Position numbers and translations under genes: made by a program. Under the pieces are notes generated by a model. It ran no database searches. It was not told the DNA's origin and was given only the letters and a program-made list of their open reading frames with translations. Positions 24,492-36,798 of a stretch of DNA of 64,000 bases are shown here, one piece after another. This DNA comes from Lumbricus rubellus (lineage: Eukaryota > Annelida > Clitellata > Crassiclitellata > Lumbricidae): contig OX243816.1 of assembly GCA_945859605.1 (NCBI GenBank), positions 41,541,765-41,605,764 on the forward strand. Direction: 5' to 3'. The first letter of the stretch is position 1. Every line of letters starts with the position of its first letter.

Positions 24492-25637
24492 TGTTCTCAA
24501 TTATTATCAACGCCTTTATTGCTCAAACTACAGTACTGTAATCAAACGCTAATCTAGTTGTCTTGATCCTCTTAGACCCGTTCATTGTAGCCAATTATGT
24601 AGCCCATGTTTAGATCACTGCTTTGTAGAGACTGCTGATATCCAGTATCCAGAACCCTTCCGAAGTAACTCGACTCCAATCGCAGCAACAATATGCCTTT
24701 GACTTAACTGTTTGGCCAAATTGTGCAAGATACCGTCCTGCAGATTTTAACCGACATCTATTAATTGTATCTAATACCCGGTGTCATCGTTGAATAAATT
24801 GCATTAAAGAGGCTGTTGTTTTGTATTGATGTTCTTACTAATAAATTTCTCAGTCGTTAATTGACGTTAAAGCATATTCTGTTAATACAAGCATATCTTT
24901 ACTATACTAATTGAGCAGATTTCGAAGTCAAAAATTAATATGCACCAAGGTCAATTCAGATGGTTCGTTCAGTGTTTCAGAAACAGATTTTGCTGGAAGT
25001 AGCCTCCCAATTTTATATCGATGGTTACCTACAAAATTATATAGACAGAAATCCCATTTGTGCAAGCAGATTAGAGTTGCCCGGATAAGATATGAAATAC
25101 GCTTGACAACACTGCAGTCAGTGTTTACAATAATCAGCAATTATAGCATATACAAACATAATTTATTACACAATCTACAGCCCACACGATTCTAGTTTCA
25201 ATGCGGACTACGTGATCTGTCCTGTAAGTAGATTTATCTGCAGGGCATAGGTCTATAATAAAAACCCATGTGTGAAAATTATTATCATATGGGATTCGTA
25301 GATATGCCTTACCTACGACATCGTTGTGGGGTGGTTTACCTTTTTTAAATTCAATCGTAGGAATTGAGGCAAAAAAGTGTCTTGCAGTCCCTCGTCATCT
25401 CCACAATTTTGTGTGGGCGTGATATACATATATCATATGTCGCCTTTTTAGTTCAGCGCGAGTTGCATCCTACATGGGTCAAGTGTAATCTTTTGAGTAT
25501 CCAGATAAGACTGAACGCTACTATCTGTAGGCCGTGGTAGCAATCTACTGACTCAAAAAGTGCAAATCGGCCTATAAGCAATACCAGCTCTGTTATATGG
25601 CGCCTATAATAGCCATTTTCAGTGGCCAGAGGCACAA
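24492..25637. other. Intergenic DNA, nothing recognised
   Basis: AT-rich sequence between the retrotransposon and the protease array. An open frame at 24911-25195 shows no recognisable motif and no splice context. No promoter or RNA gene was identified. Confidence 0.5.
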
Positions 25638-25793
25638 GGGCCGTCCATAAATGACGTCATGCACATAGGGAGGGTGACGATTTATGACGTCCTTTACTAA
25701 GCTTATAGATATTGTATGACTTTGTGACGATGTGTGACGAGAGAAGGGTGGGTAAAAATCCTAAATTGCGAGACATCATCTATGGAAGGTCCC
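25638..25793. mobile_element. Putative short inverted-repeat element (MITE)
   Basis: The left end GGGCCGTCCATAAATGACG and the complement of the right end, GGGACCTTCCATAGATGATG, form imperfect terminal inverted repeats around 110 bp of non-coding DNA. No clear target duplication was found, so the superfamily is unassigned. Confidence 0.55.
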
Positions 25794-25935
25794 AACACTG
25801 CACACACTGTATATATAGGCCTACAACAGTATTTTTCTGTCAACTTTCAATTTATATAATCATAATAAAGTAACACAGCGAATCACATCAATAGAAGCGG
25901 CAATGACCCAATAGAGCAAGGAAAAGATCCATTAG

Positions 25936-26100
25936 CATGGGCGGAGTTTATCAGGGGCTGGGGGGGGCTAAGCCCCTCCAAGAAAGCCCAAATTCATCTT
26001 TTTCACCATGAAAATGGTATTCTTTTTCTGGGTTAGCCCTCCCAATAAGGCTAGACTCGGGGTTAGCTCCCCCAAGAACGGAAACCAAACTCCGCCCATG
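25936..26100. mobile_element. hAT-type MITE (165 bp)
   Basis: The ends CATGGGCGGAGTTT and AACTCCGCCCATG are inverted repeats. The flanks are a perfect 8-bp duplication TCCATTAG (25928-25935 and 26101-26108). The interior is C- and G-rich without coding capacity. Confidence 0.9.
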
Positions 26101-26304
26101 TCCATTAGACTTTCTCCTAATCACTACGAGTTTCCCAAGCTCCGATGTGCACGTGTAACAGAAGGTAAGCATACAGTCGACTTACATGTATTACCAAAGG
26201 TTGGCAATTGGGAAGACAGTGGCGGCATTGCGTCACTGGTTAGAAACAACGGGGAGCAAATCTTCGACTGCGTCTCGTGAGCTGATAAAGAGAAGAAGAA
26301 TAAC

Positions 26305-26498
26305 TTTCGTTTATTGAACAATCCGGTTGACAGACCACAGTTATCTTAATTAGCATCAATCTTAACTGCTAATAGAAAAGACAACTTGCAATACAACGGT
26401 GCTAATATCACGTCCATCATACGGGGGCCTCAGGAATCGAACTCGGATCCGTTGATTTCCATTGCGTTATCCAATGCACAGCCGCCACGCCATCCACC
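26305..26498 (-). mobile_element. tRNA-derived SINE
   Basis: On the minus strand the sequence has a tRNA-like head with an A-box-like string (TGGCGGCTGTGCATTGGATA, about 26467-26486) and a B box (GAGTTCGATTCC, about 26433-26444). A second copy lies at 61090-61400. The matching position upstream of protease copy 2 (about 40390) has no insertion, so this one is specific to unit 1. Confidence 0.75.
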
Positions 26499-26982
26499 AA
26501 TGAATGCCACGAAGAAGAAAGGAAGACGAGGAATAACAAAGCCAGCAGTACAATGAAGATGGTATGAGAAGCAGACATTGGTGTCAGCGACTTTATTTAC
26601 TTAGTCTCGGCATATGAGGGAAGGCCACCAGTGCTCTCCCTTGCTGGCTGACCTTACCACTAATAGTGTAGGGTAGCACATGACACAGAAGGTCAAATAG
26701 GGTCAAAGAACCTTTGAATACGGCGTATAATTACTGCAGACTGTAACTTTCAATAACCTCCGCAAATAATCTAAATTTTGATTATGGGAAACTGTCACCT
26801 GCTGAACCTGCCGTCTGCAGAGCACATCTCATGATAACGTGTATTCCGCTTTAGTGATTGGGTTATCGAAATTGCAAAGCACGCGCCACCACGGATGCAC
26901 ACGCTTCAGATTAGGCCATATGTCTTATCAAATTCCGATAACGGTCAGATGTTGAGTTGTTGCAATTGAATGGCTGATACCG

Positions 26983-26990
26983 TATAAAAG
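26983..26990 (+). promoter_or_regulatory. TATA box of protease copy 1
   Basis: TATAAAAG lies 55 bp before the start codon. The aligned positions in the other two copies read TATTAAAG and TATCAAAG. A conserved string GGGAAACTGTCACCTGCTGA lies about 200 bp further upstream (26787) and recurs upstream of copies 2 and 3. Confidence 0.7.
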
Positions 26991-27037
26991 GCAATAAAAC
27001 ACAGGTCACAAATCAGTCGAGTCTGTAAATCAGCAAG

Positions 27038-30000
27038 ATGTTACTTCTCGCCCTTGCATCGTTGGTAGCGGTGGGCCTTGGTAAGTCGACGCGCTAAAAC
27101 TCGTGCTAATAGCCTACCTTATAACTTAAATTGCAATAACTACCATTATGACCACTAGAGCTACTTTTTTGCTCTAAAAAATGTACAACTGCCTCACTAG
27201 TCGTAGAAAAACATGTTTCGTTTCTTATGCTTTCCACGTTTTCTCTATACTTCATTTTTTTGTGTTTTCCATTTTAACTCCCAGTAAATTATAACAAATT
27301 GTCGATGAAACTAGTTTTAAACCACACCATTAAATAATGGTCAATATGTGTCATACTCTCTGCAATAATATATTTAAGACATCGTACATTGCAGTCATTG
27401 CTAATCATTATTCTGACTAAGACCAGATACGAATGATAATGAATTACACTAACTAACGGTGATTTTCAACTTTCAATTATAGGATGGCTAAAGTAAATTG
27501 TGTAATTTTGTTTCTGCAGCCCAACCACCAATCTGGTACCGTGAGTAGGCCTATCTATCATCAGTCAACTTGGAATAAACGGTCTAAAATCTAAATGAAT
27601 CTGTTTTCAAGTGCAGATGTGAATAAAATGTTTATTAAACATTATAAAGTTACACTAAAATTAGTTTGAGTTAAAATAAAAACTAATTTATCTCCTAAAT
27701 GTAACTTCAGTTAATCGATTAAATCCGATCAAATTGGTATGTATTGCGTATTTCGGGTAAAACTGCTTACAATATAGTCGCTAAGTCAATTTCTACCTTC
27801 TGATAATAATTATTATGCTTGGACCACGATGAGCCAATCGTTTATTGCACTGAAAACATTTTAACGTTGTCGCTGCCTTCGGCTGTGATGTGATTTGACA
27901 GTATTTCACAAATAAGGTTTTGTCATTGTCATGTGACTGTGTATTACTCCAGCCGGGGGTCAATGCGGTGTCAGCCAGTACTCAGATGCTGGTGAAATGG
28001 AACTTCCACCAGGAAAAATTGTGGGAGGACAGGAGGCCAGGCCATACGAGTTTCCATGGCAGGTAAGAAGTCAACATATCCGCACTTCACCAGTGACTGA
28101 CATTCAATCGATTTCACGAGGATGTTTATAATTAATTAATTCTGCACGAGGCCTATTTATAAAACAAATTTAAAACAGATTCACTTCAACATCCCCAGAT
28201 GTTAATCTCGGCCAACGGCACCCTATATGCGGAAGTCCCAACCGCCGACACTCTTTCCGGTAGCGTCTCGCAAACCGTAGGACACGAGTCTGACATTAAG
28301 GAATGAACAATGAACATACCCATGGGCGTAACTTTCCTCTGAAAAGTGGTGGTGACTATTCATCTGCTCACAACTTCTCACTTCCATTTTCTCCTTCAGC
28401 TTCCTTTACCCCTTCCCCAGATACAAATTCATTATAAACTCTGGTGATAACTCTCCCTCCCTTCCTTATTCAGTCTTACTCTTTACCCAATTTAGTCGCT
28501 CTCGCTGGTGCGCTCCACGATCTCTCCACTCACGGAACATTAAAACAACGTTTGAAATACATATCTTTTGCAAATTTTACCCAGATTCGTTCTATTCAAT
28601 TCGTCTGTCTCGATAGCCATGCACTCCAATTCTATCTCAAAGTCGTGTGTATTTTTGCACTGTTTGCTCAATTGTAGGCCTGACAATCACGCCAATCCAG
28701 CTGCATGGTAGCCTATAGGCCTACCGTTTGGAAAACGACGGATTGTTCAAATAATTTCAGTGGCGTTCCTCTAGACACAGCGCTTTCATTATCAAGTGTT
28801 TTAATTTTTTTAATTTACTTGTAGGGCCTATCCCTGCAAAATCTAATGTACGGGTCCTATATAGGCCTATAAGACGAATTGATCAATCTGTCGTCCTCTC
28901 TTAAAGCGTTCTTTTCCCAACTAAGCGTATAATAGGCTATGTACGAATATATTTTGTGTCACAGCTCTCTTAATAATATTTGCCCCGATCTCAAATCTGA
29001 TCAACCATGCAGTCTTAATAGCATGATAAATTAGGCTATTGTAGGCCTACGTCAAATTCCTCCGAAAACCGCACATGCTCAGACTGCTTGAAAAGTTTGC
29101 TGTCAGCCACCAACTTTAAGAAAGGGCCTATAATTATGTTGAGGTCTTCAGTTGAATCAAACCAAATGATGGTGAGGATCCTAGTATCCATGTATTCGCG
29201 TAAATATATATCATCCAAGAGATCCTTCCCTAAAGTCTGAGCCAACTTTTGCCGAGTTAGGGTACAGAGGTTCCCTCAATTACAGTTTTGATAGTAGACT
29301 TATAATGATCCCAAAAGATAAATTATTGTGTCTTTTTGTGTGCGCATGTGTGAGCATGCCCATGCCTTGGAGTAAAAACTTTTGTGGAAGGGAATTGCTT
29401 TACGCTCGAGATCCCTTTTCCTCCAAGTTTAAAGTGTAAAATAATGGAATTCCTTCCCTCCTAAGCACTTACGGCCATGAGTCAGGTACGTAGGCTATAA
29501 TAGGCCTACTCTGGACAGAGAACCTATATTATCAGCATTGACGCCATCGCGACGTTAGGCTAGTCATGAATAACATATAGCCTATAAGACTACATGTAGG
29601 CTATTAGTATCCGTGACTAACATTGTAACGGCATATTATATGTTAGACAGTCAAAACTTTTCAAGTTTAAACTTTAAAAAAAATATTATATGTTAGACAG
29701 TCAAATCTTTTCGTGTCTAAAAAATATTTCTTCGCCGGACCAAAAAGTGGTGGTGACTGTCACGACCACTTTTAAAGTGGTGGTGACTGGACACCACAAT
29801 CACATAGAAAATTACGCCTATGAACATACCGAGCCTTAACCCATACGAACCAAAAAACTTAACTCCCAAAATCGACCTCACCCCTTTATAAAATGAATTA
29901 CCAAAGCGATATTAGTAAAGGCTCATTCATACATACATACATACAGACATGCTCATGTAATTAGATTTCTAGATTAGACCATATTGAGCCTGCGACTCAA

Positions 30001-33000
30001 CAGGCATCGTATCCGATAATATACCGGTACTATTTCCTACTCGAAATTCAACGCACGCCAATCATATACGTTTGCTAAAAATAACCTTCCACTCTGACTA
30101 ATCACACTGTCTTCAAGATCGCTGGTGCTGTTGCTATGGTTACAGGTATCCGTCCGTAGGAAATCTTCGAATTCTCATTTCTGCGGAGGTAGCATCATCA
30201 ACGACCGATGGATTGTCTGCGCTGCTCACTGCATGGATGGAGAGTAAGTACAAGCACTAGCCTCCTTCAACCCGAACCTATTAGACTACATGTGCCACAG
30301 ACTACTATCAGTATATCCGCCCTTGACCAGTGTTGCGGGAGGGGATTGAAGAAGAGGAAGGAGGTTTATCTCCCGAAACCCCATACGTTTCTCTGTGCTC
30401 GTTGTGTTAATCGTCAGGATGGCCGTCCAACGATCAGCGGGAGTACGGTTTGTCCATATGTCACGCGTGTCGTTTCAGGGGGGGGGGGGGGGGGGTGGAA
30501 ACGCAAGTCCGCCTTCTTGTTGAAAATGATTCTTGTTAAACAAGAATATAGATTGAAGGGAGTAACTCTGTAATTGGAAGGAGTAGGATTGGTGAAAAAC
30601 AATGGCACAACATTACACGTGAACCAGCAGTGAGAATACGCTTACATTTCGTTTTCTATCGTATACGCCAGAATTCCTGGCGCCGTTTCTGTGGTCGTCG
30701 GTGAGCACGACAGAGAAGCAGCCAGCGACGTACGTCAGACTCATGACGTCGACAGTATCTTCGTCCACGAAAACTACAACTCGAATACCTTTGAAAACGA
30801 CATCTCTCTCATCAAGACATCCGCCGCCATCAGTTTTAGCGTCAACATTCAGCCGATCTGCGCCCCAGATCCAGCCAACGATTACGTTTACTACAAGAGC
30901 CAGTGCTCTGGATGGGGAACCGTTAATTCAGGTAACTGCACCCGACACTTTAGATTTGATATCTAGGCTATGAAATCCGTATAATGAAAAGAGAAGACAG
31001 GTCATCTAGATGTGCTTTTGCTATTGCAATCGACCATCCTATTCCTGTTCACATTTGGGTGTTTTTGCGAATAGAGAAGTAGAGTAGAATCGCGAGTATC
31101 GGCTAAAGAATCGTCAGAAAGAATTCTTCTTCTTCTTCTTCTTTATCCGTGGGCTAACAGCCCGTAGGTGTCCACTGCACGCTTGACCACTGCTCTCCAT
31201 ACTTCTCTGTCCTGTGCCTGATGTGTCAGTTCCTGTGCATTCATCCCACACCATTCTTCGATGTCCTGCAACCATTCTCTGCATGGTCTTCCCCTTCTCC
31301 TCGATCCCTCCATGATTCCCGTCAATATGCTCTTTATCTTTCTATCATCACTCATTCTTTGGATGTGTCCGAATAATTTCAGTTTCCTTTTCATTATGGT
31401 TTCTATCATATCTAGGGCTGCCAACCGTCCCGGATTCGCCGGGACAGTCCCGGAATCGGCCCTGTTGTCCCGTGTCCCGGGCTGACCCCAAATTGTCCCG
31501 GAATTTGATGAGGTCTGACGTTCACTCAGGATTGTATGTTGGACGGCGCTAGATTCAATTAAGTCTTTAAAACTTTGGGGATCACTGAAAGGCTGAAACT
31601 CGATTGTTTCATTTTTGTCACAAAATTTAATAGGCATATAAGTCAGTCATGTATTCCAATTTCTGACGCTTTTAACGATACAGTTTTCAGCATAATGAAC
31701 GACCTATAATCTTAATCGCAATTGCCTGAGCGCCTATAGGCTCTGATCTTGCTGAACTTTTGTCAAAAATAAATGTTAGCACCATAGGTGCTAAGTTCTA
31801 TGACTTTTTACGCAGTGAGATGAAGCTACTTAAATGTCAGCAACTCAGCAGAAGTAGGCTTACAAGTTCTGCTCTGTCGCCGCAGATCCAGACTTCTGCA
31901 ATTTGCGTGTAGGCATAGGCTATGGGCCTATAAACTTTGCTCATGCTATACTCATAGACGTCACGTTATAAGCCTGATAAGGATTACTGGAATTTATTCA
32001 CCGTTTTCTTCTTGAAATCGATTCAGATATTAAACCAGACTTATCTTTTGATGTTTACTATTGACGACTATTTCAGTAGACTGTAGAAGGCATGTTGTCC
32101 TCACATTTTGAACATGAGCAAGGCCTAGTCCATTCATGTGGACGAGTAGACATTCAGGCCTATTGGTAATGGCCCATCGAGTGACTGCGGGCGTCCCGGA
32201 ATGGCAAAGTCAAAAGTTGGCAGCCCTAATCATATCTGATTTGCTGTTAAGTCTTCTTCGCACTTCCACGTTAGTTATTTTTTGTGTCCAGTTTATCTGC
32301 AATATTCTTCTATAAAAGTACATTTCGAATGCTAGTATCCTCTTTTTGTCCTCTTTCTTTAGTGTCCAGGTTTCACATGCATACAACGCCGTGCTGAATA
32401 CGCATGTTTCTAGTATTCTTTTCTTTGTGCCTTGTGATATTGTTTTGCTCCTCCATATGTTGTTGAATCCTGCCATTATCCCTTTTGCTTTATTAATTCT
32501 TCTTCTAATCTCCTTCGTGCAGTTGTTATCTGACGTCAGTAGGCTCCCTAAGTATACAAATTCTGTGACATTTTCGATGTTTTCTACTCTAACTTTGATG
32601 TTATTTCCTATTTCTTCTTTTCCAAATGCCATTGTCTTTGTCTTTCCGATGTTAATTTTCAGATTTGCTTTTTCTCCCGCTCTATCCAACAGTTCCACAT
32701 TCTTTTGAAGTATGTCAAAGTTCTCCTCTAGGAGATCTACGTCATCCGCAAATCTTATATTGTTAATTGTTTGTCCTTGCACAGATATTCCCGTCCCGTT
32801 GTCTTGTATCTCCTCCATTACTCTTTCCAAGTATCCAATGAATTCAATAGGCGAGACTGGATCTCCCTGTTTTGTTCCTATACTGATTTTAAACCATTCA
32901 CCTAGTTCCTTATCTATCCTGACTGCTGCCTTTGACTGTTCACCGGTATTTTGCAGAATTTGCACCAGTTGTTTTCCCACTCCATAGGATCGGAGAGTTG

Positions 33001-35140
33001 CCCATATGACATTCTGTTTAACCGAGTCAAATGCCTTTTGGAAATCTATAAAGCAATTGTATATAACTCTGTCTTTTCTTTTTGCTTTTTCTGCTATTAA
33101 TCTTAGCATCAGTATTTGTTGCACGGTACTTCTATCCCTTCGGAATCCTGCTTGTTCATCCGCAATCTGTTTCTCCAGTTGATCCCTTAGTCTGTATGTT
33201 AGTACCTTCATCATCACTTTACCCATATGGCTCATTAGTGCAATTGTTCTATAGTTTTTGCATTCCATCAGGTCACCCTTTTTTGGTAGTATTATCAAGA
33301 TAGATTTTGTCCACACCTCTGGGATCTTTCCTTCCCTCCATACTTGGTTACATAATTTGTGTATTTCTTTATGTAGTTCTTCTCCTCCCGCCATTATCAT
33401 TTCTCCCGTAATCCCATCTTCTCCCGGACTTTTCCCTTTTTTCAGTTTTTGGATTGCCTGCTGTACTTCCTCGTATAAGATGTCATTTTCTGTGTCGTCT
33501 ATTGCCGGTGGACTAATCATTTCTAGTTCTTGATGTGTTCTGCTATCTTCATTCTGGTCTTTGTATAGTTCACTGCAATATTGTGTCCATCTTTGTCTGC
33601 ATTTATCCTTATCCATTATAATATTTCCTTCTTTGTCCTTTATTGCTGTTTGTTTTGGCTGCCATTTTCTGCTTACCTTTTTAACAAACCTATATGCCTC
33701 CCTTGTTTTCGCTTCCACTGTGCACTTCTCAATCTGATTGCATTTCTTCTCTATCCATGTCTGTTTAATTGTAATTAGGTATTACAATGTACATGTGCAA
33801 AAGAGATCACGAATTGATTGAGCAATTTAGCCACTCACCGCAATCGAAGTTCTTATAAAAAGTTACATAACGCCACCAGTAGGCTAGGCTTATTTTGAAA
33901 CCTGCTGAATCCTGGTAGAATGGTTGGTGGGACATATTACCATCTTCACAAAGTAATAGATAATAGAATAGTTTGCCGGTGTCACGAAATAGAGTATCCC
34001 CCATATTATTAGTATCCCCCAAAATGAGGAAAAGTCAAAAATAACACTTCCGCGTGCATTTATTTTTGCAAATTAATTTTCATCTGCTTTCTTTTGAACA
34101 ATGACACTAACACGTATGTTTATTCCTACTAGATAATTTGTTTTGCTTTGGTTTTATAGCACTTAAAACATTTAAAACACTTAAAAACACTCGGAGACAC
34201 TAAATAATTTCGAGTTGGCTTTCTCTGAGCATTGCTTAGGTCACTTAAAACAATTAGAGTGACTTTAAATTTTGATTAGAGTATAAATTTTTTAACTATA
34301 CGCATTTTTCACAAAATGGGATAGAATGGTTTATCCCCCCGGATAGTCTAGACCGGTTAATTCCATCCGGGGGGATAGATTAATTCATCCCTTCGGTTAG
34401 CTTTCAGGGGGGATAATCCTTTTCATGACACCGGCGTTCACGGAAATAAAGAAACGAAACGCCAAGAGGCAGGTTGCCATCATGAAGCAAATTCCAGAAT
34501 CCAGAAAATTGACAATAATATTTTTAACATACTTTTAGTGAAGTAGTCCGCATTATTAATCTATTGAGGAGATTGCGCGTGTTCATACATGTAGGCTACT
34601 TTGAAAACTAGGGCACATTGATGAAAATATTTGGCGGTAGTTTGCAAAGTCGCAGACTAGCCCAACTTGCCCAAGGTAGGCCTATTAATTTAAGCGAACG
34701 GTGACCTGTGAGTATGACTGTGACGGTTGAAATACAGTCTCCCTTTCGCAGCAGCATTGTGTAAGCATAAGCTTACTACTGCAGATGTATTTAGGTAGGC
34801 TTCGGATTTGAACAAGTGAGATTATACCTAGGCCTAACTGGTTCCGTATCTTGCAGGTGGAATTTGCTGTCCCGACGTCCTGCGATATGTGACACTGAAC
34901 ATCACGACCAACGCCTTCTGCGATGACGTCTACACTTTGAGTAGAATCACCGATGATATGATCTGCGCTACGGACAACTCCGGAATGAACGAGAGAGACT
35001 CTTGCCAGGTTTAGCATCCTTTCTATAGCATCAATATTATTACAAGTGACCAGTAGGTTACTATCCAATGAGCTTCCGATCCCCTCCCCTTAAAACCAAA
35101 CATCGCAAACCAAGCAGCTGCATTTAGAAAGGTCCTTAGG

Positions 35141-35182
<42 letters not shown>

Positions 35183-35814
35183 ACCAAGTCACGGAGTAAG
35201 CTACATGCGGATTGCGGAATGCACTCCATTGGTTTTTATATCCGCATTGGCCTAGCGCTACATGGAGGGAGGGTCTGGCTCTCATGCAGCTCTCGGCAGC
35301 TCTGCTCTCCAACCTCTGGTGTCCAGAGGCGATCTTCTCTCCGATCCTATCGGCTGAACTCTTTAGTCCTTCGCTCGCGGACTATAACTCCTGCAAAGTC
35401 GCTATTTTTCGGTAGCTGACCCTAGAATCCGGAATGGGTTTCCTCCTCGTTCATAGAGATCACACCAGTGACACCACTATGTTCTTGTGGAAATATAAAA
35501 ATGCCTTATTTATCCGTGGTTGGACTGGGATCGCTTCTGCGTAGTAGGCTATACATTGAAGACACGCTATAATCAAACTTCTTCTTAATAATAAAAATAA
35601 TAATCTAAGGCGCCATATTATGACAAATAACAGATTATATTCTATTCTTTAGGGTGATTCTGGCGGCCCACTGAGCGTCAAGGGTGCCGGAGGAATCTTC
35701 AGTCTGATTGGAATCGTCTCTTGGGGAATTGGCTGCGCTTCTGGATATCCAGGCGTCTACGCCCGCGTCACAACCCAAGCTGCTTGGGTCACCGACATAA
35801 TCGCCAACAACTAA
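27038..35814 (+). CDS. Secreted trypsin-like serine protease, copy 1
   Basis: Seven exons: 27038-27080, 27520-27540, 27953-28062, 30146-30243, 30672-30931, 34857-35008 and 35653-35814, giving 281 residues. The signal peptide is [14 protein letters not shown] short propeptide with Cys26 ends PPGK, followed by the mature N-terminus IVGG (44-47). The chymotrypsin fold (S1 family) carries the full triad: His86 (CAAHC), Asp134 (NDISLIK) and Ser231 (GDSGGP). Asp225, six residues before the Ser, predicts cleavage after Lys/Arg. Cys26 probably pairs with Cys154 to keep the propeptide attached. Activation would be by a trypsin-like cut at Lys43. It is first of three tandem paralogs and is likely digestive or extracellular. 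Introns 3 and 5 carry hAT, LINE and MITE insertions. No coding damage is visible. Confidence 0.93.
28321..29822. mobile_element. hAT-type non-autonomous element (1502 bp) in intron 3 of copy 1
   Basis: The ends are CATGGGCGTAA and TTACGCCTATG, flanked by a perfect 8-bp repeat AACATACC (28313-28320 and 29823-29830). A phrase AAAGTGGTGGTGACT lies near both ends. A segment with ATTATATGTTAGACAGTCAAA is duplicated in tandem near 29633-29720. No transposase frame was recognised. Confidence 0.9.
31126..33776 (-). mobile_element. 5'-truncated LINE in intron 5 of copy 1
   Basis: A minus-strand non-LTR retrotransposon. The reverse transcriptase (32230-33776) has conserved blocks including [27 protein letters not shown], the [10 protein letters not shown] block and the FADD active site (32741-32752). 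It continues through the C-terminal part (31143-31412; [26 protein letters not shown]). It ends in a (GAA)n tail at 31126-31141. A hAT element interrupts it at 31413-32228. Apart from that the frame is open over about 500 codons. The aligned intron of copy 2 (about 45560, CAGAAAGAATTAGGTTTTAC) is the empty site. The LINE clade cannot be assigned with certainty. Confidence 0.92.
31413..32228. mobile_element. hAT-type element inserted into the LINE (816 bp)
   Basis: The ends are TAGGGCTGCCAAC and GTTGGCAGCCCTA, with a perfect 8-bp duplication ATCATATC (31405-31412 and 32229-32236). Near both ends is the phrase GTCCCGGAAT or its complement. It is non-coding. Removing it and one duplication joins the LINE reading frame across the gap. 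Confidence 0.92.
33976..34434. mobile_element. Inverted-repeat element in intron 5 of copy 1 (459 bp)
   Basis: The left end CCGGTGTCACGAAA and right end TTTCATGACACCGG are inverted repeats. GGATA/TATCC phrases (TATCCCCC, GGGGGGATA) lie inside both ends and in an internal palindrome near 34330-34390. The aligned place in copy 2 (about 45730, GTTTGCAGGCG) lacks it. No clear target duplication was found, so the superfamily is unassigned. Confidence 0.75.
35143..35179. repeat. (TA)n microsatellite in intron 6 of copy 1
   Basis: Thirty-seven bases of perfect TA repeat. The DNA after it (to about 35400) aligns loosely with intron 6 of copy 2 (48010-48190). Confidence 0.95.
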
Positions 35815-35975
35815 ATCGTCATTGGTGTGTCAATTATGACGGAAATTGCTCAAATACGACGAACGCTCATTACCTACAGTTACCCGTACCTGTAGTTACC
35901 TGTTTAGGTAACGGTTGGTATTACATAAAACACAGCATGAACGACACATTACATTAACTTATTGTGTGGATGTGA

Positions 35976-35981
35976 AATAAA
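35976..35981 (+). terminator. Polyadenylation signal of protease copy 1
   Basis: AATAAA followed by a block ATATATCTACTGACTAATCC that is conserved downstream of all three copies (49526-49531 and 62105-62110 for copies 2 and 3). Confidence 0.75.
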
Positions 35982-36183
35982 ATATATCTACTGACTAATC
36001 CGAGGATTTTTGTGAAGTAAAAATTGTGCAACTCCCTAGTTGTTAGCGTTCTTCACCGTCAAACGTGATGTTGAGTTTAGTAATCCGAGAAACAGAAACT
36101 AATAATTCTGGACTTTATTTCATTTACGCCCCGGAAAATATCCACCGTTAAATGACCATACACAGAGTTTGCGGACAACCTGT

Positions 36184-36798
36184 CGTCGGCTGAGAATTGT
36201 AAGGCTCTATGTCCACATTTTGATTTTTTTTTACTTTTTGGTACCATGACGTAGATCTTGTTCAGGGCTATAATGTCATGTAAGAATCTAAGCTTCAACT
36301 TCAATATTAAAAGAGATATTTAGAAAATTAAAAGGCTCTATGTCCAGTGTTTTCATCTTTTTGAGAATTATAAGGCTCTATGTCCCATGTTTTCATCTTT
36401 TTGAGAATTATAAGGCTCTATGTCCCATGTTTTCATCTTTTTCAGAATTATAAGGCTCCCATGTTTTCATCTTTTTGAGAATTATAAGGCTCTATGTCCA
36501 ATAGCAAATACGAACGCTGCATTCAAGTCAAACCAAAATTATGTGCATTGAGTATTATAAGGCTCTATGTCCATTTTTGGCGTGGGGTATTCTTTAAAAA
36601 ATTAATTAAAATATTTTAACGTTTTATTCACTATTTTTTTTAATGTACACTGTTACTTCATTGAAAAATGAACAAAAGACCCCAGTTACATTTGTAATAT
36701 TTTCATTCTTGTTTGTGTGCCTGATTGTTGAACTTTCAAATTGGAATATCTCGGAAAAGTACTTTTTGGACATAGAGCCTTATAATTCTCAGCCGACG
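36184..36798. mobile_element. Inverted-repeat element with internal tandem repeats, downstream of copy 1
   Basis: The ends are CGTCGGCTGAGAATTGTAAGG and its near-perfect complement ending CAGCCGACG, with a possible 4-bp duplication CTGT on each side. Inside, AATTATAAGGCTCTATGTCC plus CATGTTTTCATCTTTTT is repeated about five times (36330-36500). The same positions after copies 2 and 3 lack it. Confidence 0.8.

Noticed and set aside
24911..25195. 94-codon open frame right of the retrotransposon
   Set aside because: No recognisable domain and no supporting context; probably random.
35440..35480. Possible alternative exon upstream of exon 7 of copy 1
   Set aside because: The reading frame and splice signals do not fit, and the three-copy alignment supports exon 7 starting at 35653.
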